A stretch of 64,000 nucleotides of DNA from Sodiomyces alkalinus F11 (GCF_003711515.1 NW_021167082.1:1409236-1473235), one strand, 5' to 3'; positions 21,332-34,734 are shown, counted from the stretch's first letter. The notes: a model not told the origin generated them from the sequence alone. Numbers and translations are program-made.

Positions 21332-23406
21332 ATGCCTTCCCAATACTATAACCACCCTTCTTCCTCTTTCGCCCAGACCCGCGACTCTCTCGAGCTCGCC
21401 TCCCTCGCCTCGTCCTCTCACGGTCCCGACACCACTTCCAACGACGACCACGCCGCTCCCTCCTCGCGCCCTTCCCTTTCCTCCTCCCGCAAGCTCTCCT
21501 TCGACAATGAAGACCCCTTCGACGAAGCCAACCCCGCCGCCTCCTCGGCAGCAGCAACACGCGGCGTAGGCCGTCCCCCAGGACACTCCCGCTCCTTCTC
21601 CGTGTCCTCCGCCTTCGACTTCGCCCCCAACCTCTTCCCCCTGAGCTCCACCGCCGGGGGGGCAGGGTACGCCCCCCTGGGAGGAGCCCCCCTCTCGTCA
21701 TCGACCGCCCACCACGCCGCCGGCGGCCCGGGCGGCGGCTCGCTCGAGAAACACAAGACCCTCACCTTCGTCAACGGCCTCAGCCTCATCATCGGCCTCA
21801 TCATCGGCTCTGGCATCTTCAGCAGCCCCAGCCAGGTCAGCGCCAACGTCGGCTCCCCCGGCGCCGCCCTGATCGTCTGGGTCATCGCCGGCCTCCTCGC
21901 CTGGACCGGCGCCGCCAGCTACGCCGAGCTCGGCGGCGCCATCCCCCTCAACGGGGGGCCCCAGGTCTACCTCGCCAAGATCATGGGCGAGCTCGCCGGC
22001 TTCCTCTTCACCTGGGTCGCCGTCCTCGTCCTCAAGCCGGGCAGCGCCGCCATCATCGCCATCATCATGGGCGAGTACCTCGTCCGTGCCGTCTACGGCG
22101 CCGATGCGAGCGAGATTAACCCCTGGGTCAACAAGTCCGTCGCCTTGGTCGGCCTGATCCTCGTCACCTTCCTCAACTGCGTCTCCACCAGGGTCGGGAC
22201 CAAGGTCAACGACTGGCTTATGTTTCTCAAGTTTGTCGCCCTGATCGCCGTTACCGTCACGGGCGTCGTCGTCGCCATCACGGGCCATGCTTTTAATGGC
22301 GACGCCAGCACCGACTGGAAGAACAACGACTGGTTCGCTGATACGTCCACCGATCTCTCGGCCTGGGCCGTTGCTCTATATGCCGGTCTCTGGGCTTATG
22401 ATGGTTGGGATAACGTGAGTTCTGTTGCCCCCCTCTTTTCCTCCTCTCCCTTCTTTTTTTTTTCCTTTTTTCTTTTTCCATTTCACCCTTGGACTGACTT
22501 ATGTAGACCAACTACGTGGTAGGCGAGTTCCGGAATCCCTCGCGGGACCTCCCCCGCGTCATCCACACCGCCATGCCTCTCGTCATCATCTCCTACGTCC
22601 TCGCCAACGTGGCCTACTTCCTCGTCCTGCCCCTCACCACCGTCTACGCATCCAACACCATAGCCGTCATGTTCGGCGCCAAGGTCTTCGGCCCCGTCGG
22701 CTCCCTCGTCTTCGCCCTCGTCGTGTCCGCTTCCTGCTTCGGCGCCCTGAACTCCTCCACCTTCACCTCCTCCCGCCTCATCTACGTCGCCGGCAAGGAA
22801 GGCTACATCCCCTCCCTCTTCGGCCGCCTCGGCCTCCGCTCTCCCGCCTCCCACCATCCCACATCCACCACCGCCACCACCCTCTCCACCCGCCTCCCCC
22901 TCCAGCGCTCCCGCGGCCGCGCCGCCTCCCTCGCCCGCCGCCTCCTGGCCGACCCGGAAACCGGCCTCTTCTACACCCCGATCGCCGCCCTCCTCCTCAA
23001 CGCCGTCCTGACCGCCGCCTACGTCGCCGTCGGCGAGTTCGCCACCCTCATCACTTTTTACGGCGTTGCCGGCTACACCTTCTACTTCCTCACCGTCCTC
23101 GGCCTCATCGTCCTCCGCGTCAAGGAACCCGCCCTCGAGCGCCCCTACCGCACCTGGATCACCACCCCCGTCATCTTCTGCTGCGTCTCCATCTTCCTCC
23201 TCTCGCGCGCCGTCTTCGCCCAGCCCCTCCAGACCGTCACCGTCGTTCTTTTTGTCATTGCCGGCGTCCCCGTCTATTTTTGGCGCATCCGCGGCCGCGA
23301 CCAGGTCGTGAAGCGCGAGAGGGCGGGGGGGCTTCCCGGTGGTGGGGACTTTGGCGCTGGTATCAACGAGCGGGAAAGGCCGTGGTGGAGGTTCTGGCGG
23401 AGGTGA
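21332..23406 (+). CDS. LAT/APC-family amino-acid permease (Mup1-like)
   Basis: Exons are 21332-22414 and 22507-23406, with intron 22415-22506 (GTGAGT...TGTAG, phase 0), giving 660 aa. About 140 Ser/Pro-rich cytosolic residues precede the transporter fold. The first membrane helix has LSLIIGLIIGSGIFSSPS, the unwound GSGIF motif of APC transporters, followed by YAELGGAIPLNGGPQVYL and, across the splice, AYDGWDNTNYVVGEFRNP, typical of L-type transporters and yeast Mup1/Mup3. About twelve hydrophobic segments are visible. The loop near residues 475-510 (Ser/Thr/Arg-rich) is longer than usual. Plasma-membrane uptake of neutral amino acids, perhaps methionine, is inferred and the substrate cannot be read from sequence. 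The frame is open upstream to 20,792, but the ATG at 21332 begins typical codon use. Confidence 0.87.
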
Positions 23407-23950
23407 GGCCGGGGTTTAAGGCCGGGCGGTTGAGGCTGGAGTGGTTGGGAGGTGTCTTCATGTTGCCTAGTGCTGGCTTTCGCTTCGTTCTCCCCGTCTC
23501 GTGGAAGACGTTGGGGAGGCTGGATTGCTTTTGCTTTTGTATTCCCATTGTCGTCTCTGACAGGAACCCCAAGACACGCAACCAGCTTGCTACGAAGTAC
23601 TAGTCGGAGAGTTATTTCGACAAAGACTCGGGCCGGCCTACAATTCATAGACTATTATTAATTACATTAGAAATGCAACGACTTTATGCATGATAATCAT
23701 CACGACGTCACGACGTCTGGGCTCTCTTGCTTTGCATTTCCGTTTCGCTTACAATAGATCGTTCCATCATGTCATGGGTAAAATCGAGAAAAAAAAGAGA
23801 AGAAAAAAAAAAGAAAACAACTGCCGAGTGAACTATCATGATGCAATAAAAGACGGCTAAACCCCTTGACCCTTTACTTTACCCTTTTGGAGTGACCAGA
23901 CATAAGAAACGACACTCTTCCATGCTAGATCCCCATTGTCTAGTCCCAGT
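23407..23950. other. Convergent 3' intergenic region
   Basis: This separates the stops of the permease and formate dehydrogenase genes. A-rich runs occur near 23,790-23,820. No gene is supported. Confidence 0.6.
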
Positions 23951-25944
23951 TTACGCCTTGTTCCGCTGGCCGTACGCCTTGGTAGCGTAGTCACCCTGGT
24001 GGACAATGAGGTCCTCGGGGCGGTAGTCGATCTTGCCGCTGAAGTAGCTGGTCAGGATGGACTTGACACCGTCGGCATAGCGCTTCTGGGCGTCGAGAGA
24101 GGTTCCGGACATGTGAGGAACCATGGCGTTGCCGCCGCCGAAGGGGTTCTTGGCGTGGCGGAGGACGTGGTCCTTGGGGGCGGGCTGGGGGTACCAGACG
24201 TCGCCACCGTAGCCGGCGAGGTGACCCGACTTGAGGGCTTCGGCGACATCCTCCTTGACGACGATGGCGCCGCGAGCCGTGTTGATGAGGTAGCTGCCCT
24301 TCTTCATCTTGGAGATCAGATCCTTGTTGAAGAGACCCCATGTGGACTCGTGCAGAGGGCAGTTGATGGTGACAATGTCGCACTGGGCGACCATCTCTTC
24401 GAGGCTCTCGACGCGACGGCAGCCAATCTCCTGCTCCTTCTCGGGGCTCAGAGGCTGGTAATCGTAGTAGAGCAGTTCCTTGCAGTCGAAAGGCTTGAGG
24501 CGACGGAGGACACGCTCGCCGATGCGGCCGACGGCGACGGTACCGACGACCTTGCCCTCGAGGTCGTACTCCTGCTTAGCGGCGGCGGCAACGTCCCACT
24601 CGCCGCGCTCGATCATCTCGTGGGCGGGGTTGTAGTTGCGCACGAGGAGGAGGATGGTCATGACGACGTGCTCGGCGACGGAAACAACATTGGAGCCCGT
24701 CACCTCGGCGACGGTGATGCCGCCATTGGTCTTGTTGGCCGCGTTAAGGTCGACGTGGTCGGAGCCGATGCCGGCGGTGACGGCAAGCTTGAGGTTCTTG
24801 GCCTTTGCCAATCGCTCGGCGGTGAGATAACCGGGGTGGAAGCTGTTCCCGAGCCAGTCAGTTCACCGGGCTCAACTAGACTGAGCGAGCGTCGGGACAG
24901 AAAAAAAGGAGGAGACGTACGGTGTGGTGATGATGACTTCGGCGTCCACGAGTTCTCTGTCGAAAACAGAGTCCTCTGCGTCTTTATCCGACGTAGTCAC
25001 AAGGGTGTGGCCTTGGTCCTCGAGCCATTTCCGGAGGCCGAGCTCATTTTCGGTGGTTCCTAGAAGCTCCGGGACCTAGAAGCAACCCAAGCCGATGTCA
25101 GTCGACAGACATTCACAAAGGCAATGAAGCTCAAATGTTCAGAGTGCTTTGAGAGAGCTCGGTCCCACATGCACCCCGCACGTAGCCAACAAGCCACTGT
25201 CGCTAGCAGCGACTGGGGCCCGGGGCGTTGGGTGGGTGGGGATGCCGACCTATCTCCAGCACCGGTGTGGCATTTGGAAATTTCCCGAGCCCCCGAGGCC
25301 CCCCTGTTGGGGCCCCGCAAAAGCCACCGCAAGCATAACCAGACAACCTCACGACAACCACAACCGGTCCAATCTTCATCTTTACACCAATTATTTGGGG
25401 TGAAGATAAACCTAGACGGTGCGGTCGGCCGGGCCCAATGGTCTATGCGATACGGGGAGAGACTTCTCTTGGGAAGAGGGAAGGGCCCGTCAGCCCTTGA
25501 AAGGCGTGACGTAACATCTCATCATCAATTCACCCAAGAGGGTTCAAGACGAGGACCATGGCACAGGACATGCGTCTCTTTCCACTCTGGGGACTTGGAC
25601 GACTTTGAGAGCAGAATAACAGGCGACTTTGAAGCATGAAACAACGCCGAACACAACGCAAAGAATCCACTTACGTCTTTGGCATGCTGGCCACCGTCGT
25701 AGAGGACAGCGAGAACTTTGACCTTTTCGCGAGTGGTTAGCCATCGAACAGAATTGCGCAGTCTGCCGTGCCCAGACGTGGGCAGGGAAGGCCGAGGACG
25801 GCGGTCCAAAAGCGCTGGTTGTTGACCGGACGCAACGGCGGCTCGAGGGACGGGGGTCCGCAAGGAACGGGCGGCCGTGGAGGTATGGAAGCGTCGAGAG
25901 ACCTGGGTGGAAAGGGGACGGAGGGAGCGGCCGGACAGTACCAT
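23951..25944 (-). CDS. NAD-dependent formate dehydrogenase with N-terminal presequence-like extension
   Basis: Exons are 25944-25675, 25075-24921 and 24842-23951. Introns are 25076-25674 (599 nt, GTAAGT...TTCTAG) and 24843-24920 (GTACGT...AACAG), giving 438 aa. Signatures of the D-2-hydroxyacid dehydrogenase fold: [56 protein letters not shown], the Rossmann turn [26 protein letters not shown] with the catalytic Arg, and [15 protein letters not shown] with the catalytic His. The enzyme oxidises formate to CO2 with NAD. Cytosolic fungal enzymes have about 360-375 residues and start at MVKVLAV. Here that Met is replaced (REKVKVLAV) and ~73 Arg/Ser-rich residues, poor in acids at the start ([19 protein letters not shown]), precede it, which suggests import into mitochondria. 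The first intron is unusually long. Confidence 0.92.
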
Positions 25945-28182
25945 TTTGATAGGATAAGAGTGGTTTTTGCTTCAACGACTTGATAAAGAAGCCAACGGGG
26001 TGTCCTCTTTTGCTAGCTTGTTGGCAGCTAGAGGAGGAGGAGGAGGAGGAGTTGGCGAGTTGAGAGGTTCGGACTTTAATAGGACTCGCGTGGAGGGAGG
26101 GTTAGAGGTACAGGTCAGAGGTGAGATGATCTTGGAGGAGAGAGGAGGAGACAAAGTTCAGACTAACGAGGACGGGATGGTAGGGACGATGACGGGCTTT
26201 ATGTAGCGGGAGCGTGTTGTACCTGGCGCGTATGAGGGACTAATAAGGTAAGGTATCCGTGGTCCTCCAGAACCAAGGTACATAAGGTAGGCCAATGGGT
26301 CGGACTAGGTCGACGAGATAACGGAGAATTGGAGAAAGAGCGTCCCGATGGAGTGACGATGGCCCCTTCTACCACCATCTGTCGCGTCCGAATACATGGT
26401 CGATGCGATGGATAGTAGGTAGGTACATCGTACATAAGATGTAATGGCTCCTTAGGTACCTTACCTTAGTGTGCGAACCCCGTGAAGTGGCCGCCCGACT
26501 TGAGTACATCCCTATCTCAGACAGGTACCCTCGTCCATCGCAGCTGCCGAGTTGAAAAATGTTCTGATGCAACAGACCGTCACTGAAGGTGGATACTGCA
26601 GTGTAGCTTCGGTGGTGTGGTAGAACCCCGCTCCCCCGCTCCCCTGCATCCGGTGTCTGGGTAGCGACTCCCCGCATGAGCGTCTTTGTTATACGTTGTA
26701 CGGATACGTAACCTACGGGTTTCTCTTTGGATGAATTGCCGTTTGCCCCTTTTTCATTTGCCTCGCTTTGCCTAGTCCTAGTTCCCAACGTGTCGTTAAC
26801 ACCTTGAGGCACACTATCCTTAGAACAATGTCAGGTTGAGCTCTTGGACAGTGTAGTCCAGGCCTGTCATGCGGGGGAATGTGCATCCATCCTCCACGCT
26901 CTCCACCTCCCCGAGGAGCTCCCGTTCCTTGACCACCGACGTCGGCACAGCGTCAAGTCAAAGTCGCTTACACAACCGCCGAACGGCCTTTGTCTCATCA
27001 AGACAATTGATGAAATGAATCCCTGCGAGTTTGCCCCTCCCTGGCCTTCCCACCCGAACTCCGTCAATCCCGAGCTCTCTGGGTAAGACCAACGGCATGT
27101 CCTTGCAGAAGGCTGGACGACGAGGGAATTGGACACTGAAACTGAATTACGCCATACAAAACTGTAAAGCATGAGGCGACCTCAGACGACCTCGGACGAC
27201 CTCGGACAGCCTCGGACAGCCTCGGACAACCTCCTGTGTCCATTTATTTAACTACGAAGTACAGCATGGAGCAAGAGCGGGGAAGAGAGGGGCATTATCG
27301 TACCGGTCGTCTTTCGGGGATCGCTCGGTGTATCGGTGTCGTGTGAAAGACGAGGACCATCCAACCACCTCAGTGAGTTGACAACTACGGGGGTACTTAC
27401 ATATCCACCTACCTTACTCCTTGGGAAGAGTCGCCATTTTGAGTCGTTTACTGAGACTGCGACTGTGACATCCGAGATCCGAGATCCTCGACGAAACAGA
27501 AGAGGCCAGACCAGTTGCCTTGATAATCCGAGAGCATGTCATCTGCGCCTCTTGTTTGAAGCTGACGCTGACCTCGTGGTATTGGTCGGTCGATACACCG
27601 GATTCACGGCCTTTAAAAAATAGGCCCAGTCCCCATTCGAGTAAAGCTCGGGATAAGCAGGTCGGCGAAATATGAGAAGATGACAACACAAGACACGCCG
27701 ACAGATGGGATACTACGCGCAATGAGGGCCAGAGACAGCGACTGGCGAGGAACATTCAAACCCATGCGCAAATCTCATTCATCTACTTGTATCCCCGGGG
27801 GCATTATGACGCCCATGCTCACATAAAAACCCCTGCCTCCACTGCCGGCGCTGAGCCGTGGTTTCCCCCCTTTTTTCTCTCATGAGACATAAAACTTGAC
27901 ATCCAGATATATGCTATAGAGTTCCAAAAGCCAACAGATACGTTCCAAATTATGACAAAAAAAAAACGCCCGAGGCGCGTAAGCCTCTTCCCTCCTCGTC
28001 AGCTTTTTTTTCGAGTCCTTATAGCCCCAACTCCGTGGAAAATATCCTGGCATCGTTCCGATCCGAGACGCATCAAAGAAAACTGAACAGGTATATAAAA
28101 ATAAAAAAAAAGGATACGGACACCCGGGCAAAGACCCAGTGTGGAAATATAAAATGAGAAAACACAAATAAAGAGAAACCCA
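25945..28182. other. Intergenic region
   Basis: About 2.2 kb without a supported gene. It includes a GAG-rich patch at 26,030-26,050, AGGTACCTTACCTT near 26,453, and a decamer-like tandem (CCTCGGACGA/CCTCGGACAG) at 27,178-27,234. Frames seen here have no recognisable protein content. Confidence 0.6.
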
Positions 28183-30525
28183 TCACGCCGGCATGGCGAG
28201 AGTGGCCTGTCCATCCCCTACCAAGCCTTGCGGAGCGGTGGAGGAGGCCATGCCGCCCGTCGCCCAGTGTGCGGCGGCGTCTTGCATCCCCTCGTCGTTG
28301 AACATGTTCGACATGAGACCCTCGTCCGTGTTTTTCATGCCCTCAGGCGGGAACTGCAGCCACTGGTCCACATCAAAGTCGGTACCTGCCACGGCGTTCC
28401 AGTCGAGCTCCGGCTGGCCCTGCAGGAAATCCATATCCAGCGGCTCCGGCTCGGGCGCGTCGGAACCACCGCTGGCGCTAGGCGTCGGGCCGCCCATCGC
28501 CGACTCGAAGTCCCCGTCCGTCGAGGGCGGGCTTGCCGCGAGACCCACCGCTGCCGCTGCCGCTGCCGCCGCCGCCGCCACCGCACCGTTCGTCGCAGAC
28601 AGGTCCAAAGCAGCAGCGTTGATGGTCTGGGGCAGATGGCTCGACGCATGCGGCATCGCGCCGCCGGGCTTCGCGTTGAAGAGGGCCTCGGAGGAGGTCA
28701 TGTACGGCGCGTTCTCCGGCGGCGGGGTCTGCGCGCTGAAGGTCGAGTCGGCGAACTTGAGGTTCTGCTGGGTCACGGCGACGGCGGGGGCGTTGTTGAC
28801 GTCGATGGCGGCCTTGTTCAGGGCGGCCTCGAGGAAGCCGGTCGCGTAGTCGGCGGCGGCGTAGATCTCGCGGAGCTTCTGCATGACGCGCATGCACTGC
28901 CGGAACCCACGCGTGGCGCGGTCGCGGGACTGCGCGACCGGGTTCTTCATCTCGAGGAGGTGGATGATCATGGCGGGCAGGATGACGGTGACGCCGGTGG
29001 TGGGGAGGTACCTCTCCAGCCGTAGCTGGTGGAGCTCGGACGCCATGCGGGTGATGTGCATGGCGGCATCCCGGACTCTCAGCCGCGACATCTCCTGGAC
29101 TTGACGCGATGTCGTCGGGGCCTGGTGAGGAGACGACGGGAGGAAGAGAGGGCGGTGCAGGGCCGAGACGGTGGTGTAGTAGACCATGTGCAGGAGCGTG
29201 CGTTGGACGGCGAGCGTGGACCTCCCATTCTTGACGTCAAGCGGCGTCAGGGGCCTGTACTGACAAATGGGGGGAAGGGTTTCGGCCCAGTCCATCAGCT
29301 CGAGATCGACCGTGGTCACGCACTCGAAGTTGTCGAGCTTCTTGTTGGGGAAGAGCATCATGGTGCTGTTGACCGTGTTGTCCGGCCGCACCTTGTCCCG
29401 GACAAGGACCGAGTATTGCGCCTTGAGCATGCTGCTGATGCAGATGCACAGCTTGGCCTTGGCCACGCACATGGTGGCGAGCTCCTGCTGCATGGAGAGA
29501 TCGCGGACCAGGGTGCACGCGGGAGGCACGATCGTGTTGTCTTCGGGGAGCATCTCCATCTCGAAGTCGGCCTCGGTCAGCGCAGGTACGTCGTAGTCTT
29601 CATCCTTGATGCGGGTTGGTCGGCGCATGCCCAGGGCGACGAGGCGGTCGCGCATGAAGCAGGACCACCAGATGCGCTTCCACAGCTTTTGCTTTCGGGG
29701 GGTCATGCTCGTGCTGGCCGGATTGCGGTGGAGGCCGATGGTGTGGGCCAGGGAGATGGCGACGCCCATCCAATGCCAGGTGTCCTTCTGATCATCGGGC
29801 GTCTCGTACCAGTACGTCATCAGGAGGAGTGCCTGAACGAGGACGAGGCGGTCGGACTCGTAGTCGAAATCGTACAGTAACTAGAGCAATTGACATGTGA
29901 ATATCATGAACGCCAAGAAGTAGTTGATCCACCCCCGCCTTTCCCCCTTTTTTTTTCTCACCCCCCCCCCCCCCACAGATAGCCCACTGCCTGTGGGAGG
30001 TGCGGTACCAAATGGGGAAACGAAACTCGGGAAAACGGTCGACTTACCCTCGTCTTCTGGAAGAAGGCCCTCCTGGCCATCTTGCGGGTAGAGTAGCCAG
30101 CATCGCGGAGTGATTTCATATCGACAAAGGCGGTGGCAGCAAACATGACAGCCTGGTAGAGGAAAAGGCTGACCTGTCCACACAGACCATCGCGGGAGTT
30201 GACGGTCGAGAGGAACTCGGACAGGTCAATGAGGGGCATGAACGGATGGACATATTCGATATAGGCCTGGATGAGGGCGTTCTGAAGCGGCAGAGCCGGG
30301 AGCGACAGCGCGCCCTTGACGTGGAGGAACTTGACGTCTTCCGAAGCGATGCGCGCGGGAAGAGGCCTGACGAAGGCGGGCAGCTGAGCGTGAGCGTGCA
30401 GATCCGGGTCTTCGAGAGAAGCGAGAAACTGGGTGGTGCGTAGGTTGCCGAAAGAGGTCGACGCCGCCGAGACGGACGCGGGGACGGCGGGCGAGCTCGA
30501 AGTGGCATTGATGCCGGGGGCGGTG

Positions 30526-30566
<41 letters not shown>

Positions 30567-32331
30567 GGCCTGGGACTGGGCCTGTGCGAATAGGTTGGCG
30601 AGCAGGCGACGAGTGTTCGAGTCGGGGGAGGTAGAGGCAGCAGCCTGCAGCTTGTACAAAAAGGAGGCGTCCTGTCCGTATCCAGATCGCTGGTCTGCAG
30701 GTGGTGGTCGTGGTCAGTCACATGCGCTTCGTTTTCAAAACACAAGAAATGACGAGGGGGTGAAGATGTGACACGCGACAAGCTGTAGCATGAGGAGGGG
30801 TCGTGTGGAGGGGGGGGGGGGTAGCAAGGAGTTGATTGCGCCTTGCTGTTCACATGTGAAAGTGGAATGAAATACAGGCACTGAGCTACACCCATGTGCC
30901 AGTGTTCCACACCGATCCGGTGAGGATGCACGACTTTGGAAGTCTGGGCAAAGTGGGTAACTCCGTGCTCAGAGGTACGTACTCGTACCCCTCCTTTTCC
31001 TCCCCCAACTTTTCCCCACAAGGGGCACCACAAAGCGCACCAAAACAGTGAAGGGTAGCGAATGAGCCTCATTCGGCGACGAGGGGTTCAAAATTTCATC
31101 AAATTTGGAGAAGCTTGCGGCACCAGAAAACGAGCCGAGGCCGAAATAAACGGCACTGGGGGGTAACGCTCGGCTATTTTTTGAATTGTGGCGTTCTGCG
31201 AATGATGTGATTGTTTCCGATGGACCAGAAACTAACTGCTCGAGCGCGTTGGGAAAGAAATTGGGAGAGTACATATGTGCAGATGATGGTGTAGACTGTA
31301 GTGTAGACTGTAGTAAAAGGGGGGGGAAAAAGAAAGGAATTTCTTTTGGATGTGTCGGAGAGAAGCAGAGAAAATAAAAGAGAAAATAATGCACTTACAG
31401 AGTAAATGAGGCACATGGCTATCAAATGTCCCATCTGGCTCGAAGGGCTCGCTGCCACTTGCAGCCACGGACGGGACAGCAGGACCCTGGGCAGGACGCA
31501 GAAGATCTGCGCTGCTCTGGATAGGCACTGGATTGCTACCTCCATCCACACCAGTACCCTTGGCGCGTAGTTCGTGCTGTTGCGCCTCGGATCCAGAAAC
31601 GGAGGCAGTGCTCGCCGTCAACAGTGCTTTTCTGTACATGGCGCAACACTCGGTCAGCCCCTTGCGCGTAACGAACGGCAGCGAAGAAAATCAAGACAAG
31701 GTTGAGAAGCAACGTACTTCCTTCGCCGACTCTCTTGCACAACGCATTGGACGTTATCCCACCGGCAGTTCCCGCACGGCGCGCCCTCGACCACATCGCA
31801 CCGCACCTTTCGTGCCCGGCAGCTCACGCAAGCCCGGGCCGCCCGCCGTTTCATGACCTTGGACGGGGGGCCGTTGCTGTCATCCGGCTTTCCCGTGCTG
31901 GATGCGGGCGCAGGGCGCTTCTTGCCGTTCGCTTTCTGTGGTTGCGATTCTCTTTGCTGCTGGGCGGTCGTTGAGTTGGAGGAAGCGTTGTTGCCTTTCG
32001 CGTTGGCGGTCTTGTTGCTCTCGGATTGTTCCCTGCCGTCGTCCGTGCTGCTTTGTGAGGCCGAGCTGTCGGTCCGGGGCTTCAAGGCGACTGGTGGGTC
32101 GGTGCTAGTAGTGGTGCTAGTAGTGGTGGCTGTAGTAATGGCTGCGGTGGTGGCGGCGGGTACATCGGTGGTGTCGGAAGACGTGATGCTGTCGTCGCCG
32201 GCGGCGAGGCTGTCGGCAACAGCCTGCAGCGCCGACGCATCGGTAGAGGAGTCGAGATGTAGGTCGAGATCCATGTTCAGGTCAAGCTCCGAATTCGAAC
32301 TCGGTGACATGCTGTTGGTGGCGGCGTTCAT
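28183..32331 (-). CDS. Zn2Cys6 transcription factor of the CTF1/FarA/FarB class
   Basis: Four exons fit: 32331-31718, 31631-31399, 30694-30048 and 29880-28183. Introns are 31632-31717 (GTACGT...TACAG), 30695-31398 (704 nt, GTAAGT...CTGCAG) and 29881-30047 (GTAAGT...TCTAG), giving 1063 aa. The binuclear zinc cluster ACVSCRARKVRCDVV ... CGNCRWDNVQC lies near residues 165-195 after a basic KRRAAR. The fungal-specific TF domain follows (AYIEYVHPFMPLIDL, then MTYWYETPDDQKDTWHWMG, and KLWKRIWWSCFMRDRLVALG). The cluster closely resembles cutinase transcription factor 1 alpha/beta and Aspergillus FarA/FarB, which respond to fatty acids and cutin monomers and switch on beta-oxidation and cutinase genes. 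The order of exons and the QAQA run (6-bp repeats, 30,526-30,575) plus poly-Ala are extra low-complexity inserts. Nuclear. Confidence 0.88.
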
Positions 32332-34734
32332 GATTTCTAGCTTGTAGCTGGGTACTGCGATGTGCTGTGTTCGATGGGGACACAGGGCAACGGAGGGACT
32401 GGTGGGATGCTTTTGGTGTGGAGAGAACCACTACAACTCGTCGAATACGTCAAGGCCGTTCTATTTTTCTTTACGGTATGAGCGGCATCCACTCTTGTGT
32501 CTCAGATGACAACAGACGCAAACAGGAGAGCGAGGTCGGTGGCGTGGGCATTGGACGTGTCTCAATCTAACCGAGAGGATGTCGCCAAATTATGTTGTCG
32601 GTGAAATGCTCGCTGTTCGCCTGGTCCCAAGTTGAGGTGAAGGTTGAGGGTGAGGTAGGGTGTCGTTGAGCCTGTCTATCCGTATACTCAGGAAGGATGG
32701 ATGACTGATGGATGAGAAGGGAGAGCTGCTTCTTCTGGTATCCCTTCACTTGTCTGACCTGACCCCAAATATGCAGAAGAGGATGCAAATGTGCCAGACT
32801 GCGAAAGTATGGTATGTATGGTATGAATGGTATAGTACGGTATGGGGATGGAAAAGAATTGAGTAGAGGGTCCCTTGTGTGCCTGGGGAATGTGGGGGAG
32901 TCACCAAGTGTTATATTCCTCGACCCCGTTGACCCAACTTTTGCATTGCCTACAGATACCTGCCCTATCTAGTCCGCAGACTCCGTCTCGTGGAGCTGAC
33001 GCCATTTAGCTTGCATGTAAGGTACCTATTCGTAAGTACCGAATGATAGAGAACGCCTTTGGAGGGTGTGACGCTATCTCTTCCCAGACTGGGGACGGGC
33101 GGACGAACTCGTATGGCATTGGCACGGGCCAGCGGGGGTCAAGAAAGGGCTAGCAGGGGTTAGCCAGGGTGGATGAATGGGGTCAAATCGCCCGGGGGGG
33201 GTGGGCCCCTTGGACTCTGGAGAAGGAGGCCATCACGGAGGCGGCGGCGAAAGAAGGAGACAAGCCGTTCTGTGCGTCCCTGACACGCATGTGAGTGGAT
33301 ATAGCGGATTGGACGCGAACTTGAACGTGGACCTGGATGGATTGAGATTCACACAAGAACTCACACAATCTGCCGCGAGTAGTGTACTGAAGATTGTACG
33401 AAAGTGATTATAATATGCGAATTGCAAATGAGTAATTTGCAATATATGGGGCTTGAGAAACGAAATACCTAATACGGCGCAGCCTATCAGTATGCTTAAA
33501 GAATTTCAGTAAATACACTAGGTGTACTCAGAAAAGACCATTCGCAAACCCGTGTTAAGTCCATGCCATATTTCCAGTCATGACAAGCCCATGTTTATTA
33601 GTCAGGGCTAGTAACTGTGACTGGTCAAAATGAAGGTCCGGTCGCATTTTCATCGCATTCGGTCTGCAGCCACGGGCACGGGGTCATCTCCGCCGCCTGT
33701 TACCGTTACCGTTACCGTTACCGTTACCGTTACCGGTACCGTTACCGGTACTCACGAATATATTCGCCTTAACACCACATTTTGATACTTGTGTCCAGTA
33801 TTTTAATGTCTGATGGATTCTTCCTTCCATCAATCTCAGAAATACGAATGCGTGACTGGAGTGGTTTCGAGGAGGCTCATTACCCACAAGGGGTTATCCA
33901 GCCCTCCTTTGACCCCCTGGTCACTCAGCGAGGTCTGACGTCGGTCTCCCCACAATGTCCATCAGTGGTCATCGGTGAGTGACGACGCAGGACAACGGAA
34001 GAATAGGGGGTGTATCGAGTGGAGCAGGGGGTGCACGAATGAGGGTGGAAGTTTTACAGAACAGGTAAGTAAGTCTTTAAACAACTCAAAGCAAAGCAGC
34101 CAAGAGTAAGAGTGGGAAGGGAACGGCAGCCAGAACTGAGAAAGGTGCCGTTTTCACATGCCGCTTTACAACGTAAGCTTGGCCCTCGTGACAAGGTCGA
34201 GTTTCCCACAAGAACACAAGGACCAACGAATAATGAACCGGAGTTGTCAAAGTGACAATGCATGAAGGGGGAAAAAAGAAGAAAAAAAGAAGAAAAAAAG
34301 AAGAAAAAAAGAAGAAGAAAAAATGTCATTTCATGGGAAAATATGCGAAACACAGACATCCGTCTATCCATGTCACGAGGGGGCGCTTTTGTCTGCCGAC
34401 AAGCCCTCTCGCACTATGTATTTATTATGTATCTTCAAGGTCAACAACGCTTTTCTTTCTAATTAATTAGTCCGCCAAGTGGCACACAGATCCTAAAACT
34501 ACTCCGGCCCTGTTCAACGACCAATCAAGTTGCGTCTCGCGAGTCAGGCGGGGTTAGGTAGACGGAGAGAGAGGGGCGGCGGTGGGTATAAGAGCCCGAG
34601 TTCGAGGCCGGAGGTCCGTCCGGTTCAGGGATAATGATGGGGTTATACATGTACATGTACCAGTACGAAGTACTGCTAATTACCTAAGGTACGAATGGAG
34701 TGGATATGTGCTCATGCAAGGCATCGGGATCGGT
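32332..34734. other. Intergenic region upstream of the Zn2Cys6 gene
   Basis: No gene is supported. A (TTACCG)n hexanucleotide microsatellite lies at about 33,695-33,750, and an AAGAAAAAA-rich purine tract at 34,268-34,322. A GGTACC palindrome is seen near 33,021. The first part is presumably promoter of the regulator. Confidence 0.6.

Noticed and set aside
33695..33750. (TTACCG)n run as interstitial telomere
   Set aside because: The unit is TTACCG/CGGTAA, not the TTAGGG/CCCTAA of filamentous fungi, and the run is short. A simple microsatellite.
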